Source: Allocoleopsis sp036703385
GTDB taxonomy: Bacteria; Cyanobacteriota; Cyanobacteriia; Cyanobacteriales; Coleofasciculaceae
Length of the DNA: 12,560 bases
NCBI RefSeq assembly: GCF_036703385.1
Contig: NZ_DATNPA010000505.1
Coordinates: 1 to 12,560 of the forward strand
Direction: 5' to 3'
Below, piece after piece: positions 6,365 to 12,560 of the stretch. The position numbers and the translations under genes were made by a program. The notes under the pieces were generated by a model. It was given only the letters and a program-made list of their open reading frames with translations. It made no database searches and was not told the DNA's origin. How positions within the stretch are numbered: position 1 is the first letter of the stretch; the number at the start of each line of letters is the position of its first letter.

Positions 6365-7714
6365 CTACGCTTTGACCGGCGTTCGATAATTACTCTCCTC
6401 TTGAACTTCTATCGGCGCTACAGGTTCTTGATTGGTAATCAGACGTGCCCCTTGTTTGCGAGTGAAGTAATTCCACCCCCACTGAATCATCACCAAAATC
6501 TTATTGTCAAACTCAATTAAGAAAAAGATGTGAACGAAAGTCCAGATCAACCAAGCCAGGAAGCCGGAAAACTTGATGAAACCAAAATCTACGACTGCCG
6601 CATGGCGTCCAATCACCGCTAAGCTGCCGTAGTCCTTATAGTGGAAGGCTGGCAGAGTCTCTCCCTTAAACCGCTTTTTGATCAGATTAGCCACATACTG
6701 CCCTTCTTGCATCGCTACGGGTGCGACTCCTGGCAGGGGTTTGCCGTCTTCGTATTGGTGCGGGAAATTGGCTAAGTCCCCAATTACAAAAATATTCGGA
6801 TAGTCCAGTATCGTCAGGTCGGGTTGCACAATCACTCGTCCTGCGCGATCGCATTGTGTACCCGTCGCTTTGGAGAGTATCTCCCCCATCTTAGAGGCTT
6901 TCATACCCGCCGCCCAAAGAATCGTCTGTGATGGAATTTGCTCAATTTGGTCACCCCGACGGATAGTGACGAGATTGTCATCAATATTAGTCACTAAAGT
7001 GTTGGTCTGCACCGTAACCCCCAAATCCTCCAGGGAGGCTTGGGCTTTTGCCGACAAATCGGGTGGGTAAGGCGGCAACACTCGGTCTATCCCTTCTAAA
7101 AGCAATATTTGAGCTTCCGAGGTATCGATACTGCGGAAGTCGTCCTTTAAGGTATTGTGAGCGAGTTCGGCTAAAGCCCCGGCTAATTCAACACCGGTGG
7201 GGCCACCTCCCACAATCACAAAGGTTAACCAGGCACGGCGCTTTTCGGGATCCGTTTCTTTTTCTGCAGCTTCAAACGCTAGAAAGACGCGACGACGAAT
7301 ATCGAGGGCGTTTTCCACCGTTTTCAATCCAGGGGCTTTCTCTGCCCATTGTTCATTACCGAAGTAGTGGTGGCTAACACCAGTAGCAACAATTAATGTG
7401 TCGTAGCTTAGTTCTTGATCATTGAGCGTAATTTTTTGCTGTTTGGCGTCTACATCCGTCACTTCCCCCATCAGCACTTGTGTATTTTTATGGCGACTGA
7501 GAACCGCCCGTAAGGGGGATGAAATATCACCCGCCGATAGGCCACCAGTCGCCACTTGGTAAAGCAGGGGCTGAAACAAATGGAAGTTTCGTTTATCAAT
7601 CAATGTGACCTTGACCGGGGCTTTTCTCAGGGATTGTGCGGCATAAAGCCCACCGAATCCACCTCCAACAATAACAACATGGTGAGGAGGCTGGTTGTTG
7701 GCTGCATTTAACAT
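6365..7714 (-). CDS. ndh: Type II NAD(P)H:quinone oxidoreductase (NDH-2)
   Basis: Single-subunit, non-proton-pumping flavoenzyme passing electrons from NAD(P)H to membrane quinone. The first Rossmann motif VVIVGGGFGGLYAA (13-26) binds FAD. The second, FVIVGGGPTGVELAG (165-179), binds NAD(P)H. IFVIGDLA (308-315) supplies the FAD-contacting Asp313, and APVAMQEGQYVA (331-342) is the quinone-side motif. A hydrophobic C-terminal stretch (~383-414) is the usual membrane-attachment region. At 449 residues it is full length. An AGGAAAG Shine-Dalgarno lies 7 nt before the ATG. Cyanobacteria have several paralogues (NdbA, NdbB, NdbC) and I cannot say which this is; NdbB-type enzymes also act in phylloquinone synthesis. 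The gene stands alone, and its 3' end overlaps the truncated DUF218 frame on the other strand. Confidence 0.92.
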   Translation of the reverse strand: MLNAANNQPPHHVVIVGGGFGGLYAAQSLRKAPVKVTLIDKRNFHLFQPLLYQVATGGLSAGDISSPLRAVLSRHKNTQVLMGEVTDVDAKQQKITLNDQELSYDTLIVATGVSHHYFGNEQWAEKAPGLKTVENALDIRRRVFLAFEAAEKETDPEKRRAWLTFVIVGGGPTGVELAGALAELAHNTLKDDFRSIDTSEAQILLLEGIDRVLPPYPPDLSAKAQASLEDLGVTVQTNTLVTNIDDNLVTIRRGDQIEQIPSQTILWAAGMKASKMGEILSKATGTQCDRAGRVIVQPDLTILDYPNIFVIGDLANFPHQYEDGKPLPGVAPVAMQEGQYVANLIKKRFKGETLPAFHYKDYGSLAVIGRHAAVVDFGFIKFSGFLAWLIWTFVHIFFLIEFDNKILVMIQWGWNYFTRKQGARLITNQEPVAPIEVQEESNYRTPVKA

Positions 7715-7858
7715 AAAATTTCTTTCCTGGAGTTAATTTCGTCGATGATTACTTCACACCTAATTGAGTCAAGAAGGCTGAATTCTAAAGGATAAAGGAT
7801 GAAATAGGGGATGAGCGCTACATGATGAACCCCGACTCCGTAGCTCTAGTGGCGAGAC

Positions 7859-7875
7859 GAAAAAACAGTTTTTTC
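7859..7875. repeat. A6/T6 hairpin
   Basis: gaaaaaac-ag-ttttttc: a 7-bp perfect stem with a 3-nt loop in the non-coding region. It lacks a GC-rich stem, so it is not a standard terminator. Confidence 0.4.
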
Positions 7876-7908
7876 AATATCTATGCCTCATCCCTCTCTA
7901 GGAGGATA

Positions 7909-7936
7909 CTTTCATACTTCATCTTTCATACTTCAT
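7909..7936. repeat. Tandem 14-bp duplication
   Basis: ctttcatacttcat is present twice, back to back (7909-7922 and 7923-7936). Each copy is itself made of two ttcat-type heptamers, the pattern of cyanobacterial short tandemly repeated sequences. Confidence 0.7.
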
Positions 7937-8376
7937 AACTTGTTTTGACTGTCTCAACCTTCCTACAACTTCGACTTTACATAAGTTTATGTTAAAAACG
8001 AAGAAATGCAAGTGTCAAAGGCTACGAGTTAGTTTTTTAGTCTTGTTATTCTCTGGTTGTCCGAAATAATGGGGGTAACTGGCACAAGAAATTTATTGCT
8101 AGAGGCACTCAAAAAAGGGACATGGAGTCTTGCCTCATTGGCCCAATCTTCTCAAAAGCCACTCATAGCTGCTCCTCCTGTTATAAGGAGTCAGGAGTTA
8201 GGTGTCAAGGCTAATCGCTCACTATAGGTTGGCAGCAACCAATTAGTTCGATATAGTACTCTGATTTGGTGCAGCCTCTGCAATAAGCCATTGCCTAGCG
8301 TCACATCGATGCTCATTAACGGCATCAAGATAGCTGAGTGCAGGGTGAGTAGCAAAATTGACACTCTGGGAATCAA

Positions 8377-8736
8377 ATGATTGACCAAACCTTTGCGCAA
8401 CAGTTTGCCGCCGACTGGATAGACTCTTGGAATAGTCATGAACTTGGACGCATCTTGGCACATTATGAGGATGATTTCGAGATGTCATCCCCCTATATTC
8501 CACAGATTGCAGGCGAGCTGTCTGGTACACTTCGGGGTAAAACAGCTGTTGGCGCTTATTGGAGCAAGGCGCTTGAGCTGATTCCCAATCTACACTTTGA
8601 GCTAATCACGACCCTCGTAGGCGTTGACAGTATCACGCTCTATTACAAAGGCGCTCAAGGACGATTGGTTGCTGAAGTACTCCATTTGGGTTCAAATCAA
8701 AAAGTGACAAAAGCTTATTCTCACTATGGGGTGTAA
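8377..8736 (+). CDS. SnoaL-like / NTF2-fold family protein
   Basis: A 119-residue protein of the nuclear transport factor 2-like superfamily, a cone-shaped α+β fold used for small-molecule isomerases, hydrolases and ligand-binding proteins. The family pattern is visible at the N-terminus: helix with W14 and W18 (DWIDSWNSHELGRILAHYED, 13-32), then DDFEMSSP (32-39), where the pocket's acidic and aromatic residues usually lie. The GKTAVGAYWSKALELIPNL segment (54-72) and the final β-strands (FELITTLVGV; ITLYYKGAQG; LVAEVLHLG) complete the fold. GGGA sits 5 nt before the ATG. Most relatives are annotated only as nuclear transport factor 2 family proteins; no substrate can be inferred. Soluble, no signal peptide. 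It lies on the same strand as the RNase pair but about 185 bp away, so probably separate. Confidence 0.85.
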   Translation: MIDQTFAQQFAADWIDSWNSHELGRILAHYEDDFEMSSPYIPQIAGELSGTLRGKTAVGAYWSKALELIPNLHFELITTLVGVDSITLYYKGAQGRLVAEVLHLGSNQKVTKAYSHYGV

Positions 8737-8824
8737 ATTGTTTTTTGTGATGCGATCGCTTCTCCTACACACAGCAATCATCCTGATCGAGTAGACCCTA
8801 AAAGAAATCGGATACGGCTCTAAC

Positions 8825-8840
8825 TCTATCAATTGATAGA
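8825..8840. promoter_or_regulatory. 16-bp perfect palindrome, candidate operator
   Basis: tctatcaattgataga is a perfect palindrome 80 bp upstream of the RNase ATG, in otherwise AT-rich DNA. Its position and dyad symmetry fit a repressor site for the RNase-barstar transcript. A TATATT at about 8886-8891 nearer the gene could be a -10 box. No regulator is encoded nearby, so the role is inferred. Confidence 0.4.
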
Positions 8841-8920
8841 TGATTTAAATTGAAATTCTAGCTTCTCAGGATTGGGAGCCAAGGTGTATATTAGAAGAAC
8901 AAATATTCTACGGACGCCTC

Positions 8921-9331
8921 ATGAAGCTATTCAGCCAAGGCTTCAGCTTACTACTTAGTAGCTTAACCTTGATAGGATTAAGTACTACCGCCAACGCACA
9001 AGCACAGCTTCAACCAATATCTGAAGAGATAGGCACTACCATAATTGCTCAAAGACAGATGCCAACTCTTCCTATCAACCAGCTCCCTGTTGAAGCCAAG
9101 GCTACTATCAATCTAATCAACAAAGGAGGCTCATTCCCTTACAGACAAGATGGCAGTATCTTCAGGAATCGTGAAAAAAGACTGCCTCCTGCACCTGTCG
9201 GATACTATCGAGAGTATACCGTTCCAACTCCAGGCTCTCCAGATCGGGGCGCACGACGGATTATTACGGGACAGGGGAATGAAATTTATTATACTGGCGA
9301 CCACTATAGAAGCTTTGTAAGGGTGCAATAA
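8921..9331 (+). CDS. Secreted guanyl-preferring ribonuclease (RNase Sa/barnase family)
   Basis: Cleaves single-stranded RNA, typically after G. A signal peptide (1-26, cleavage after ANA) exports it; mature length is about 110 residues. The catalytic core closely follows Streptomyces RNase Sa: LPVEAKATINLI (55-66), FPYRQDGSIFRNRE (72-85), YYREYTV with general base Glu98, RGARRII with Arg109 and Arg113, and YYTGDHYRSF with general acid His128. These correspond to Sa E54, R65, R69 and H85, so the enzyme should be active. Unlike RNase Sa it has no cysteine, so the C7-C96 disulfide is absent. No clear Shine-Dalgarno precedes the ATG. The barstar-type inhibitor gene starts 4 bp after its stop, the arrangement expected for a toxic RNase with its immunity protein. 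Confidence 0.93.
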   Translation: MKLFSQGFSLLLSSLTLIGLSTTANAQAQLQPISEEIGTTIIAQRQMPTLPINQLPVEAKATINLINKGGSFPYRQDGSIFRNREKRLPPAPVGYYREYTVPTPGSPDRGARRIITGQGNEIYYTGDHYRSFVRVQ

Positions 9332-9335
9332 TAAA

Positions 9336-9773
9336 ATGGATAAGCTGCTGGCAATACTGAAAGGTGAACTTAGCCCTGGACTATATAGACTTACCACGGA
9401 AGTAAACATTGATGAGCTATCCTCTTTGTGCAAAGAGTATAATTTTCAATTTTTTTACATTAATGGGAATGACATTACAAGCAAAGCGGAATTTTTCCAA
9501 GCTTCGGCTAAAACGCTGAATTTTCCAGACTATTTTGGTAATAATTGGGATGCGTTCTCTGACTTTATTAATGACCTGAGTTGGTTATCAGCGGACGGAT
9601 ATATTTTCTTGTATACTCAACCTGATAATTTTGCAAACAGCGACCCTTCAGAATGGTCAATTGCCCTCGATATCTTCCAGGAAGCTGTGGAATCTTGGAG
9701 GGAAACAGAGACTCCTCTGTACGTCTTGCTGAGAACTGATAGTTTGGTTATAGATACCCTGGACGTTCTTTAG
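9336..9773 (+). CDS. Barstar-family ribonuclease inhibitor
   Basis: Cytoplasmic inhibitor that plugs the active site of the RNase encoded just upstream. The barstar signature FPDYFGNNWDAFSDFI (63-78) aligns with LPEYYGENLDALWDAL of Bacillus barstar: Tyr66, Asp72 and Asp76 match barstar Tyr29, Asp35 and Asp39, the residues that bind the RNase active site, and Glu116 in IFQEA matches Glu76. First strand FQFFYINGNDI (37-47) and last strand PLYVLLRTD (127-135) complete the fold. At 145 residues it is longer than the ~90 of classic barstar, with a ~36-residue N-terminal extension. It has no signal peptide. The 4-bp gap and lack of its own Shine-Dalgarno suggest translational coupling to the RNase, which would keep inhibitor in step with toxin. 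Palindromic repeats begin 2 bp after its stop. Confidence 0.93.
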   Translation: MDKLLAILKGELSPGLYRLTTEVNIDELSSLCKEYNFQFFYINGNDITSKAEFFQASAKTLNFPDYFGNNWDAFSDFINDLSWLSADGYIFLYTQPDNFANSDPSEWSIALDIFQEAVESWRETETPLYVLLRTDSLVIDTLDVL

Positions 9774-9775
9774 TC

Positions 9776-9884
9776 TACTAGTGCAGCGCGGCAGAAATAA
9801 CCCCTCAGTTAGGAATGGGTAATGGGTAATGGGTAATGGGGGTTTTTAGAACTGGTGGGAAACTTTCGCCACGCTGCACTAGTA
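9776..9884. repeat. Inverted repeat enclosing tandem heptamers
   Basis: Perfect 13-bp arms tactagtgcagcg (9776-9788) and cgctgcactagta (9872-9884) frame about 80 bp that include the aatgggt repeats. It begins 2 bp after the barstar stop. It looks like a small non-autonomous insertion; its right arm is shared with the next palindromic element. Confidence 0.65.
9814..9840. repeat. Tandem heptamer repeat (aatgggt, ~3.9 copies)
   Basis: Three full copies of aatgggt followed by aatggg. This is the short tandemly repeated repetitive (STRR) type known from filamentous cyanobacteria. Confidence 0.85.
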
Positions 9885-9982
9885 CATACGGGCGTAAGTT
9901 GACCTACCATTCTCCAATCAATACCTTGCTTTGATGGCTTCCCCAAATAGTAGGCGTATTTGCGCCCGCGTGTACTAGCTGC
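9873..9982. repeat. ~110-bp imperfect palindrome, MITE-like
   Basis: Arms tagtacatacgggcg (9880-9894) and cgcccgcgtgtacta (9963-9977) pair at 13 of 15 positions, flanked outside by gctgc-like ends on both sides. Inside, cctac (9903-9907) pairs with gtagg (9950-9954), and atcaa with ttgat around the loop. The whole could fold as one long hairpin. No transposase; consistent with a non-autonomous mobile element or REP-like repeat. Confidence 0.6.
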
Positions 9983-10238
9983 AACAAATAACCCAGTTTC
10001 AAAGCCTACTTGAAAATTTTGCACTGACCCTTACCATTGAGGACGCACCTCATCAATCACTCATGTAAGTATTAATCCTCATTATCCTCGACTTTTCTAA
10101 AAAATCGGGGATATGAACCACTGACATCACGCCTCATTGGCAGGCGTGGTGTAAAGGGTTCAGATACATTAAGATAACTAACGATTAGTGGAGCCGTCTC
10201 CCAGATAATGATAGGGATACCTGTCGAGAAATAAATCA
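9983..10238. other. Non-coding leader of the Nudix gene
   Basis: No gene seen. Two hairpins lie here: cctcga...tcgggg with an AT-rich centre (10086-10110), and cacgcct (10128-10134) / aggcgtg (10142-10148) with a 7-nt loop. The latter is about 90 bp upstream of the Nudix start and might be a leader structure. Confidence 0.4.
10128..10148. repeat. Hairpin upstream of the Nudix gene
   Basis: Perfect 7-bp stem cacgcct/aggcgtg with loop cattggc. No T-run follows on + (gtaaagggt), so it is not an obvious terminator; it could be a regulatory leader stem. Confidence 0.4.
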
Positions 10239-10706
10239 GTGGCAAAGATTATTTACGGCGATCGCATCGGTAAACTAGGTAAAATTACTCTAGGTTGCTC
10301 CGCCGCCATCTTTGATTCAACAAGGCAGAAAGTCTTACTCACCCGTCGCACCGATAACGCACGATGGTGTTTTCCCGGTGGACGTATGGATGCAGGTGAA
10401 GATACTACAGAAACCTGTATTCGCGAAGTGTTAGAAGAAACAGGTTTGTACGTTCGCCTCGAACGCTTGATTGGGGTCTACAGCAATCCTAACTTTATCA
10501 TTGAATATGCAGACGGAGAACGCTGCCACTCTGTTGCCTTGCACTTTGAAGCCACACCCATTGCTGGCACATTGAGTATTAGTGAAGAAACCACTGAATA
10601 TGGCTATTATTCCCTCAATGAAATTGCCAGCATGGATGTGATGGAACACCATTTAGAGCGAATTCAAGATACTTTTACTTCTCAAATATCTGCCTTTATC
10701 CGATGA
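10239..10706 (+). CDS. Nudix hydrolase
   Basis: Hydrolyses a nucleoside diphosphate linked to another group, using Mg2+. A perfect Nudix box GX5EX7REVXEEXGL spans residues 48-70, with metal-binding Glu63, Glu66 and Glu67 and Arg62. Ahead of it AAIFDSTRQKVLLTRRTDNARWCFPGG (22-48) is the usual substrate-side β-sheet. The C-terminal part contains EYGYYSLNEIASMDVMEHH, common to Nudix proteins of the NUDIX-domain 'mutT-like' group. Full length at 155 residues, soluble. The start is GTG, preceded only by a weak GAGA. The substrate cannot be told: relatives act on ADP-ribose, NADH, oxidised dNTPs and others. It is convergent with the GH57 gene, with only 6 bp between the two stop codons. Confidence 0.9.
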   Translation: MAKIIYGDRIGKLGKITLGCSAAIFDSTRQKVLLTRRTDNARWCFPGGRMDAGEDTTETCIREVLEETGLYVRLERLIGVYSNPNFIIEYADGERCHSVALHFEATPIAGTLSISEETTEYGYYSLNEIASMDVMEHHLERIQDTFTSQISAFIR

Positions 10707-10712
10707 GTTCAC

Positions 10713-12239
10713 TTAGCTGTTGCTGACAAGTAAAGCTTCACCGCGACGATAAAGTTCACGGGCATAATCCGTCCAAGCCCCTTGTCCCCAGTAGCGAAAA
10801 CAACTAGTTTGCAGTAACAAGTTATACAACAAGGCTTGCTGATATTCAAACTGTTTGGTAATTGAAGCATCTTGCTGCACTAGGGAGTCATACTTTTGGT
10901 GAAATGCAGCGCTGAGTTGAGTCATTGGGCCTAAAACATTTTCATAGCCTTTGACCCAACTTAAACTATTCGTCCAAGAGGCACCATCCATGTGAAACTG
11001 GTGGTCAGTTTCTTTCAATTGTGCGATCGCCTTTTCTACGGCTTCTGGTGTTGCATTCTCTGGGTCAACTCGTTGCCAAATCTTGTGCTGATTAATCCCT
11101 TGGCAAGTGGGGTAATCCTCAGAATTAACACCTGCTGCCTCCAACAGTTCCAGATATTCTGTACCATTGATGGGGACAACACCTGTTCTCCCGCCCCCTT
11201 GCTCTCGGATTTCATAATAAATTCGGAAGAAATCGCGAGGATATTCATTCATCATCACGCCGCCGTTTTCCCCATCTGCAATTTGGGTTACCATAGAAGG
11301 AACGCTGAGATTACCTAATTGTTGTTTACCCCGTCCTTTAGCTTCAAAATAAGGCTGCATCTGAGCCACCAACTTTGTATCCGAACCTTGAGTTTTAATC
11401 AGTGCTGTGATGCTGATAGTTTCGCCCTGAGAATTGCGGGCAACTAAACGATTGGGAATATATTTCTGTTCGTGCCGTAAACCTGAACCATCCAGATTTT
11501 CGACGGAATGTTCCTGCACCATCAACCAGCGATAGCCACATTCTTTTAGGGCTTTGATGTATTCATATAGAGTATCCGGGTGATTAGGTAGGTGCATCTC
11601 TGGAGGCGAAAAACCTTTAACCCGCTTCAGGGCATCGTAACCAAAAATAGCAGCGAAGTAATGTTGCCATGCCTGAATGTGGAGTTTAATATCAGGAATT
11701 GGCGTCGAAGGCACAACAGCATGACTCCACATCGTTCCTAGCCATTCCACATAAGGCTGGTACTGAGAGTCGCAGGTAATCCGTTTGAGATTGTTGAGAA
11801 TGTCTTCCCGTCCCATTTGACGCAATCCCCACAACAAATTGCCAGAGTAATCGAGCATAATTCGAGGATTGCAACCCTCCCAAACCAGTTGGGGAATAAA
11901 TTCTCCCATGCGCTTATAGCACCAGGCAAAGGGTTCAGCATTGTGGTTATCCCCTTCATTGGGATGTTCAAACATGTACTGGAGATTGCTGATCAGTTCG
12001 CCATTGGCACCTGCCGGGATCGTGGGTTGGTGCATGTGGAGGGCGCAGGCAAATCCTGCCGTGATGTCTTCTAAACGAAGATTTGTCCTAGGCAAAAATA
12101 CGGGTTCATTGTGGTTCACCACCGAACTAATTTCTGTCTCCCACCCGCAGATATTGGGTAAGCCTGACCTGAATTCCTCTAATGCAGGTAGGTTAGTAGA
12201 TGGTACTGTTGCAGTCATAGGACGTTCCTCGATACTCAT
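10713..12239 (-). CDS. Glycoside hydrolase family 57 protein
   Basis: Member of the α-glucan-acting GH57 family (amylases, 4-α-glucanotransferases, branching enzymes), soluble, presumably acting on glycogen or related glucans. Motif HMHQP (68-72) is GH57 region 1. GFSPPEMHLPN (209-219) carries the candidate nucleophile Glu214. QIADGENGGVMMNEYP (319-334) carries Asp322, the candidate acid/base. A C-terminal helical part includes LYNLLLQTSCFRYWGQGAWT (471-490), typical of the cyanobacterial subgroup. It has no signal peptide. Start: the first ATG (12239) has AAGGG at 9 nt, but Met8 (ATG at 12218) has a better GAGGA at about 7 nt and may be the true start. Exact specificity is unknown; many cyanobacterial members are labelled only glycosyl hydrolase. 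It is divergent from the GNAT gene. Confidence 0.9.
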   Translation of the reverse strand: MSIEERPMTATVPSTNLPALEEFRSGLPNICGWETEISSVVNHNEPVFLPRTNLRLEDITAGFACALHMHQPTIPAGANGELISNLQYMFEHPNEGDNHNAEPFAWCYKRMGEFIPQLVWEGCNPRIMLDYSGNLLWGLRQMGREDILNNLKRITCDSQYQPYVEWLGTMWSHAVVPSTPIPDIKLHIQAWQHYFAAIFGYDALKRVKGFSPPEMHLPNHPDTLYEYIKALKECGYRWLMVQEHSVENLDGSGLRHEQKYIPNRLVARNSQGETISITALIKTQGSDTKLVAQMQPYFEAKGRGKQQLGNLSVPSMVTQIADGENGGVMMNEYPRDFFRIYYEIREQGGGRTGVVPINGTEYLELLEAAGVNSEDYPTCQGINQHKIWQRVDPENATPEAVEKAIAQLKETDHQFHMDGASWTNSLSWVKGYENVLGPMTQLSAAFHQKYDSLVQQDASITKQFEYQQALLYNLLLQTSCFRYWGQGAWTDYARELYRRGEALLVSNS

Positions 12240-12414
12240 TGAGTGATGCCCTTGGGGCTTGCGCTGTGCGCGATCGCTTCTCGCGACGCCTGGGGGCTAA
12301 TCGCCCTCAACTCTAGCCTAAGAAAGCGATCGCTCACTTCAGATGCAGGAATAAATTAATCATGCGTCAAGCTAGCCAAGAGATAGGTCAAGTTTTTCAG
12401 TAAACACTAACACT
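12240..12414. promoter_or_regulatory. Divergent intergenic region with HIP1 sites
   Basis: 175 bp between the GH57 start (-) and the GNAT start (+), so it should hold both promoters. It contains two HIP1 octamers (12270-12277 and 12326-12333) and a GC-rich stretch gcgatcgcttctcgcgacgc (12270-12289). No clear -10/-35 pair could be placed. Confidence 0.4.
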
Positions 12415-12560
12415 ATGCTCATTAGGGAATTTAAAAATAGTGACACTAAAGAAATAATGCAGTTATTCTATGACACCATTCATCGAATTAATATTCGAGA
12501 TTATTCTAGCGAGCAGGTCAATGCTTGGGCACCCAAGGATATGGACTATGAACAATGGAG
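12415..12560 (+). CDS. GNAT-family N-acetyltransferase (N-terminal part)
   Basis: The ATG opens a frame reading MLIREFKNSDTKEIMQLFYD and continuing TIHRINIRDYSSEQVNAWAP before leaving the window after 48 codons. This is the first β-strand and two helices of acetyl-CoA-dependent N-acetyltransferases; the ..LFYDTIHRINIRDYSSEQVNAWAP pattern is shared with YafP/PhnO-like members. The acetyl-CoA binding loop lies beyond the edge, so substrate and completeness cannot be judged. No Shine-Dalgarno is visible before the start (taacact). The gene is divergent from the GH57 gene. Confidence 0.8.
   Translation, partial: MLIREFKNSDTKEIMQLFYDTIHRINIRDYSSEQVNAWAPKDMDYEQW

Larger units (their letters stand above)
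6069..6389 (+). pseudogene. YdcF/SanA-like DUF218 protein, truncated
   Basis: The ATG is preceded by AGGA with 9-nt spacing. Residues 7-29 form a transmembrane anchor. The frame then enters the DUF218 fold with ADAAIVLGAAAWGNQPSPVF (41-60) and RERLNHAIALYKAATVKAL (61-79), the family's nucleotide-like first β-strand and following helix. After about residue 79 (base ~6302) homology stops. The remaining codons read through a hairpin and short repeats (IQNRKSKIQNR) and end antisense to the last 25 bp of the NAD(P)H dehydrogenase gene. Family members run to roughly 200 residues, so over half, including the GG loop and C-terminal catalytic/binding region, is missing. The start signals look intact, so a short membrane peptide might still be made. 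Family members are implicated in envelope functions; this copy is probably non-functional. Confidence 0.7.
7715..8376. other. Divergent non-coding region with short repeats
   Basis: About 660 bp between the dehydrogenase (-) and SnoaL-like gene (+). It contains an A6/T6 hairpin at 7859-7875, a 14-bp tandem duplication at 7909-7936, and small inverted repeats ctcct/aggag (8175-8190) and tgcag/ctgca (around 8273-8285). Two - strand frames run out of the SnoaL gene into this area but have no start signal or recognisable family. It presumably contains the promoters of both flanking genes; none is clear enough to place. Confidence 0.5.

Noticed and set aside
7820..7860. tRNA-like stretch around ccccgactccgtagctctagtggc
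   Set aside because: No acceptor stem, no TTCGAAT-type T-loop and no cloverleaf could be drawn.
8191..8530. Two overlapping - strand frames of 90 and 95 codons
   Set aside because: Both are antisense to the well-supported SnoaL-like gene, lack start signals and match no family I know.
9814..9840. Possible CRISPR array
   Set aside because: Repeat units are 7 bp and directly adjacent, with no spacers; this is an STRR tract.
9809..10024. 71-codon - strand frame ending in PHYPLPITHS
   Set aside because: It reads through the palindromic element and the aatgggt heptamers; repeat-derived frames of this type are spurious.

Overview
The window comes from a cyanobacterium, probably a filamentous one, though the genus cannot be fixed from sequence alone. 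At least eleven copies of the HIP1 octamer (gcgatcgc; for example at 990, 2535, 5644, 6129, 6267, 6845, 8752, 10258, 11023, 12270 and 12326) occur in 12.5 kb. There are also several short tandem 'heptamer' repeats typical of cyanobacterial intergenic DNA, and families such as a cyanobacterial-style Ser/Thr kinase, an ethylene-receptor-like hybrid kinase, DUF4388 and a cyanobacterial GH57.

Layout. 1-454: the end of an unidentified + strand gene with a terminator, then a 46-codon - strand ORF for a putative small membrane protein. 455-2353 (-): membrane-anchored Ser/Thr protein kinase. 2354-2851: about 500 bp non-coding, with nested inverted repeats, a possible structured RNA and a degraded repeat. 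2852-5182 (-): hybrid histidine kinase with an N-terminal ethylene-binding-type domain. 5183-6389: a gene graveyard, holding a DUF4388 remnant (5' truncated, with an internal amber codon) and a YdcF/DUF218 gene cut off after about 78 codons and ending in short repeats. 6365-7714 (-): type II NAD(P)H dehydrogenase. 7715-8376: non-coding, with short repeats. 8377-8736 (+): SnoaL/NTF2-like protein. 8921-9773 (+): secreted RNase Sa/barnase-type ribonuclease followed 4 bp later by its barstar-type inhibitor. 9774-10238: compound palindromic elements and tandem repeats. 10239-10706 (+): Nudix hydrolase, convergent with a GH57 glycosidase at 10713-12239 (-). 12415-12560 (+): start of a GNAT acetyltransferase that runs off the window.

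How genes work together. The clearest functional unit is the RNase-barstar pair: an exported guanyl-preferring RNase and a cytoplasmic immunity protein, with a perfect 16-bp palindrome upstream that could be an operator. The two large - strand signalling genes each have long non-coding flanks and look like separate transcription units. The remaining genes are single metabolic or housekeeping genes with no evident shared pathway. No tRNA, rRNA, CRISPR array or intact transposase was seen.
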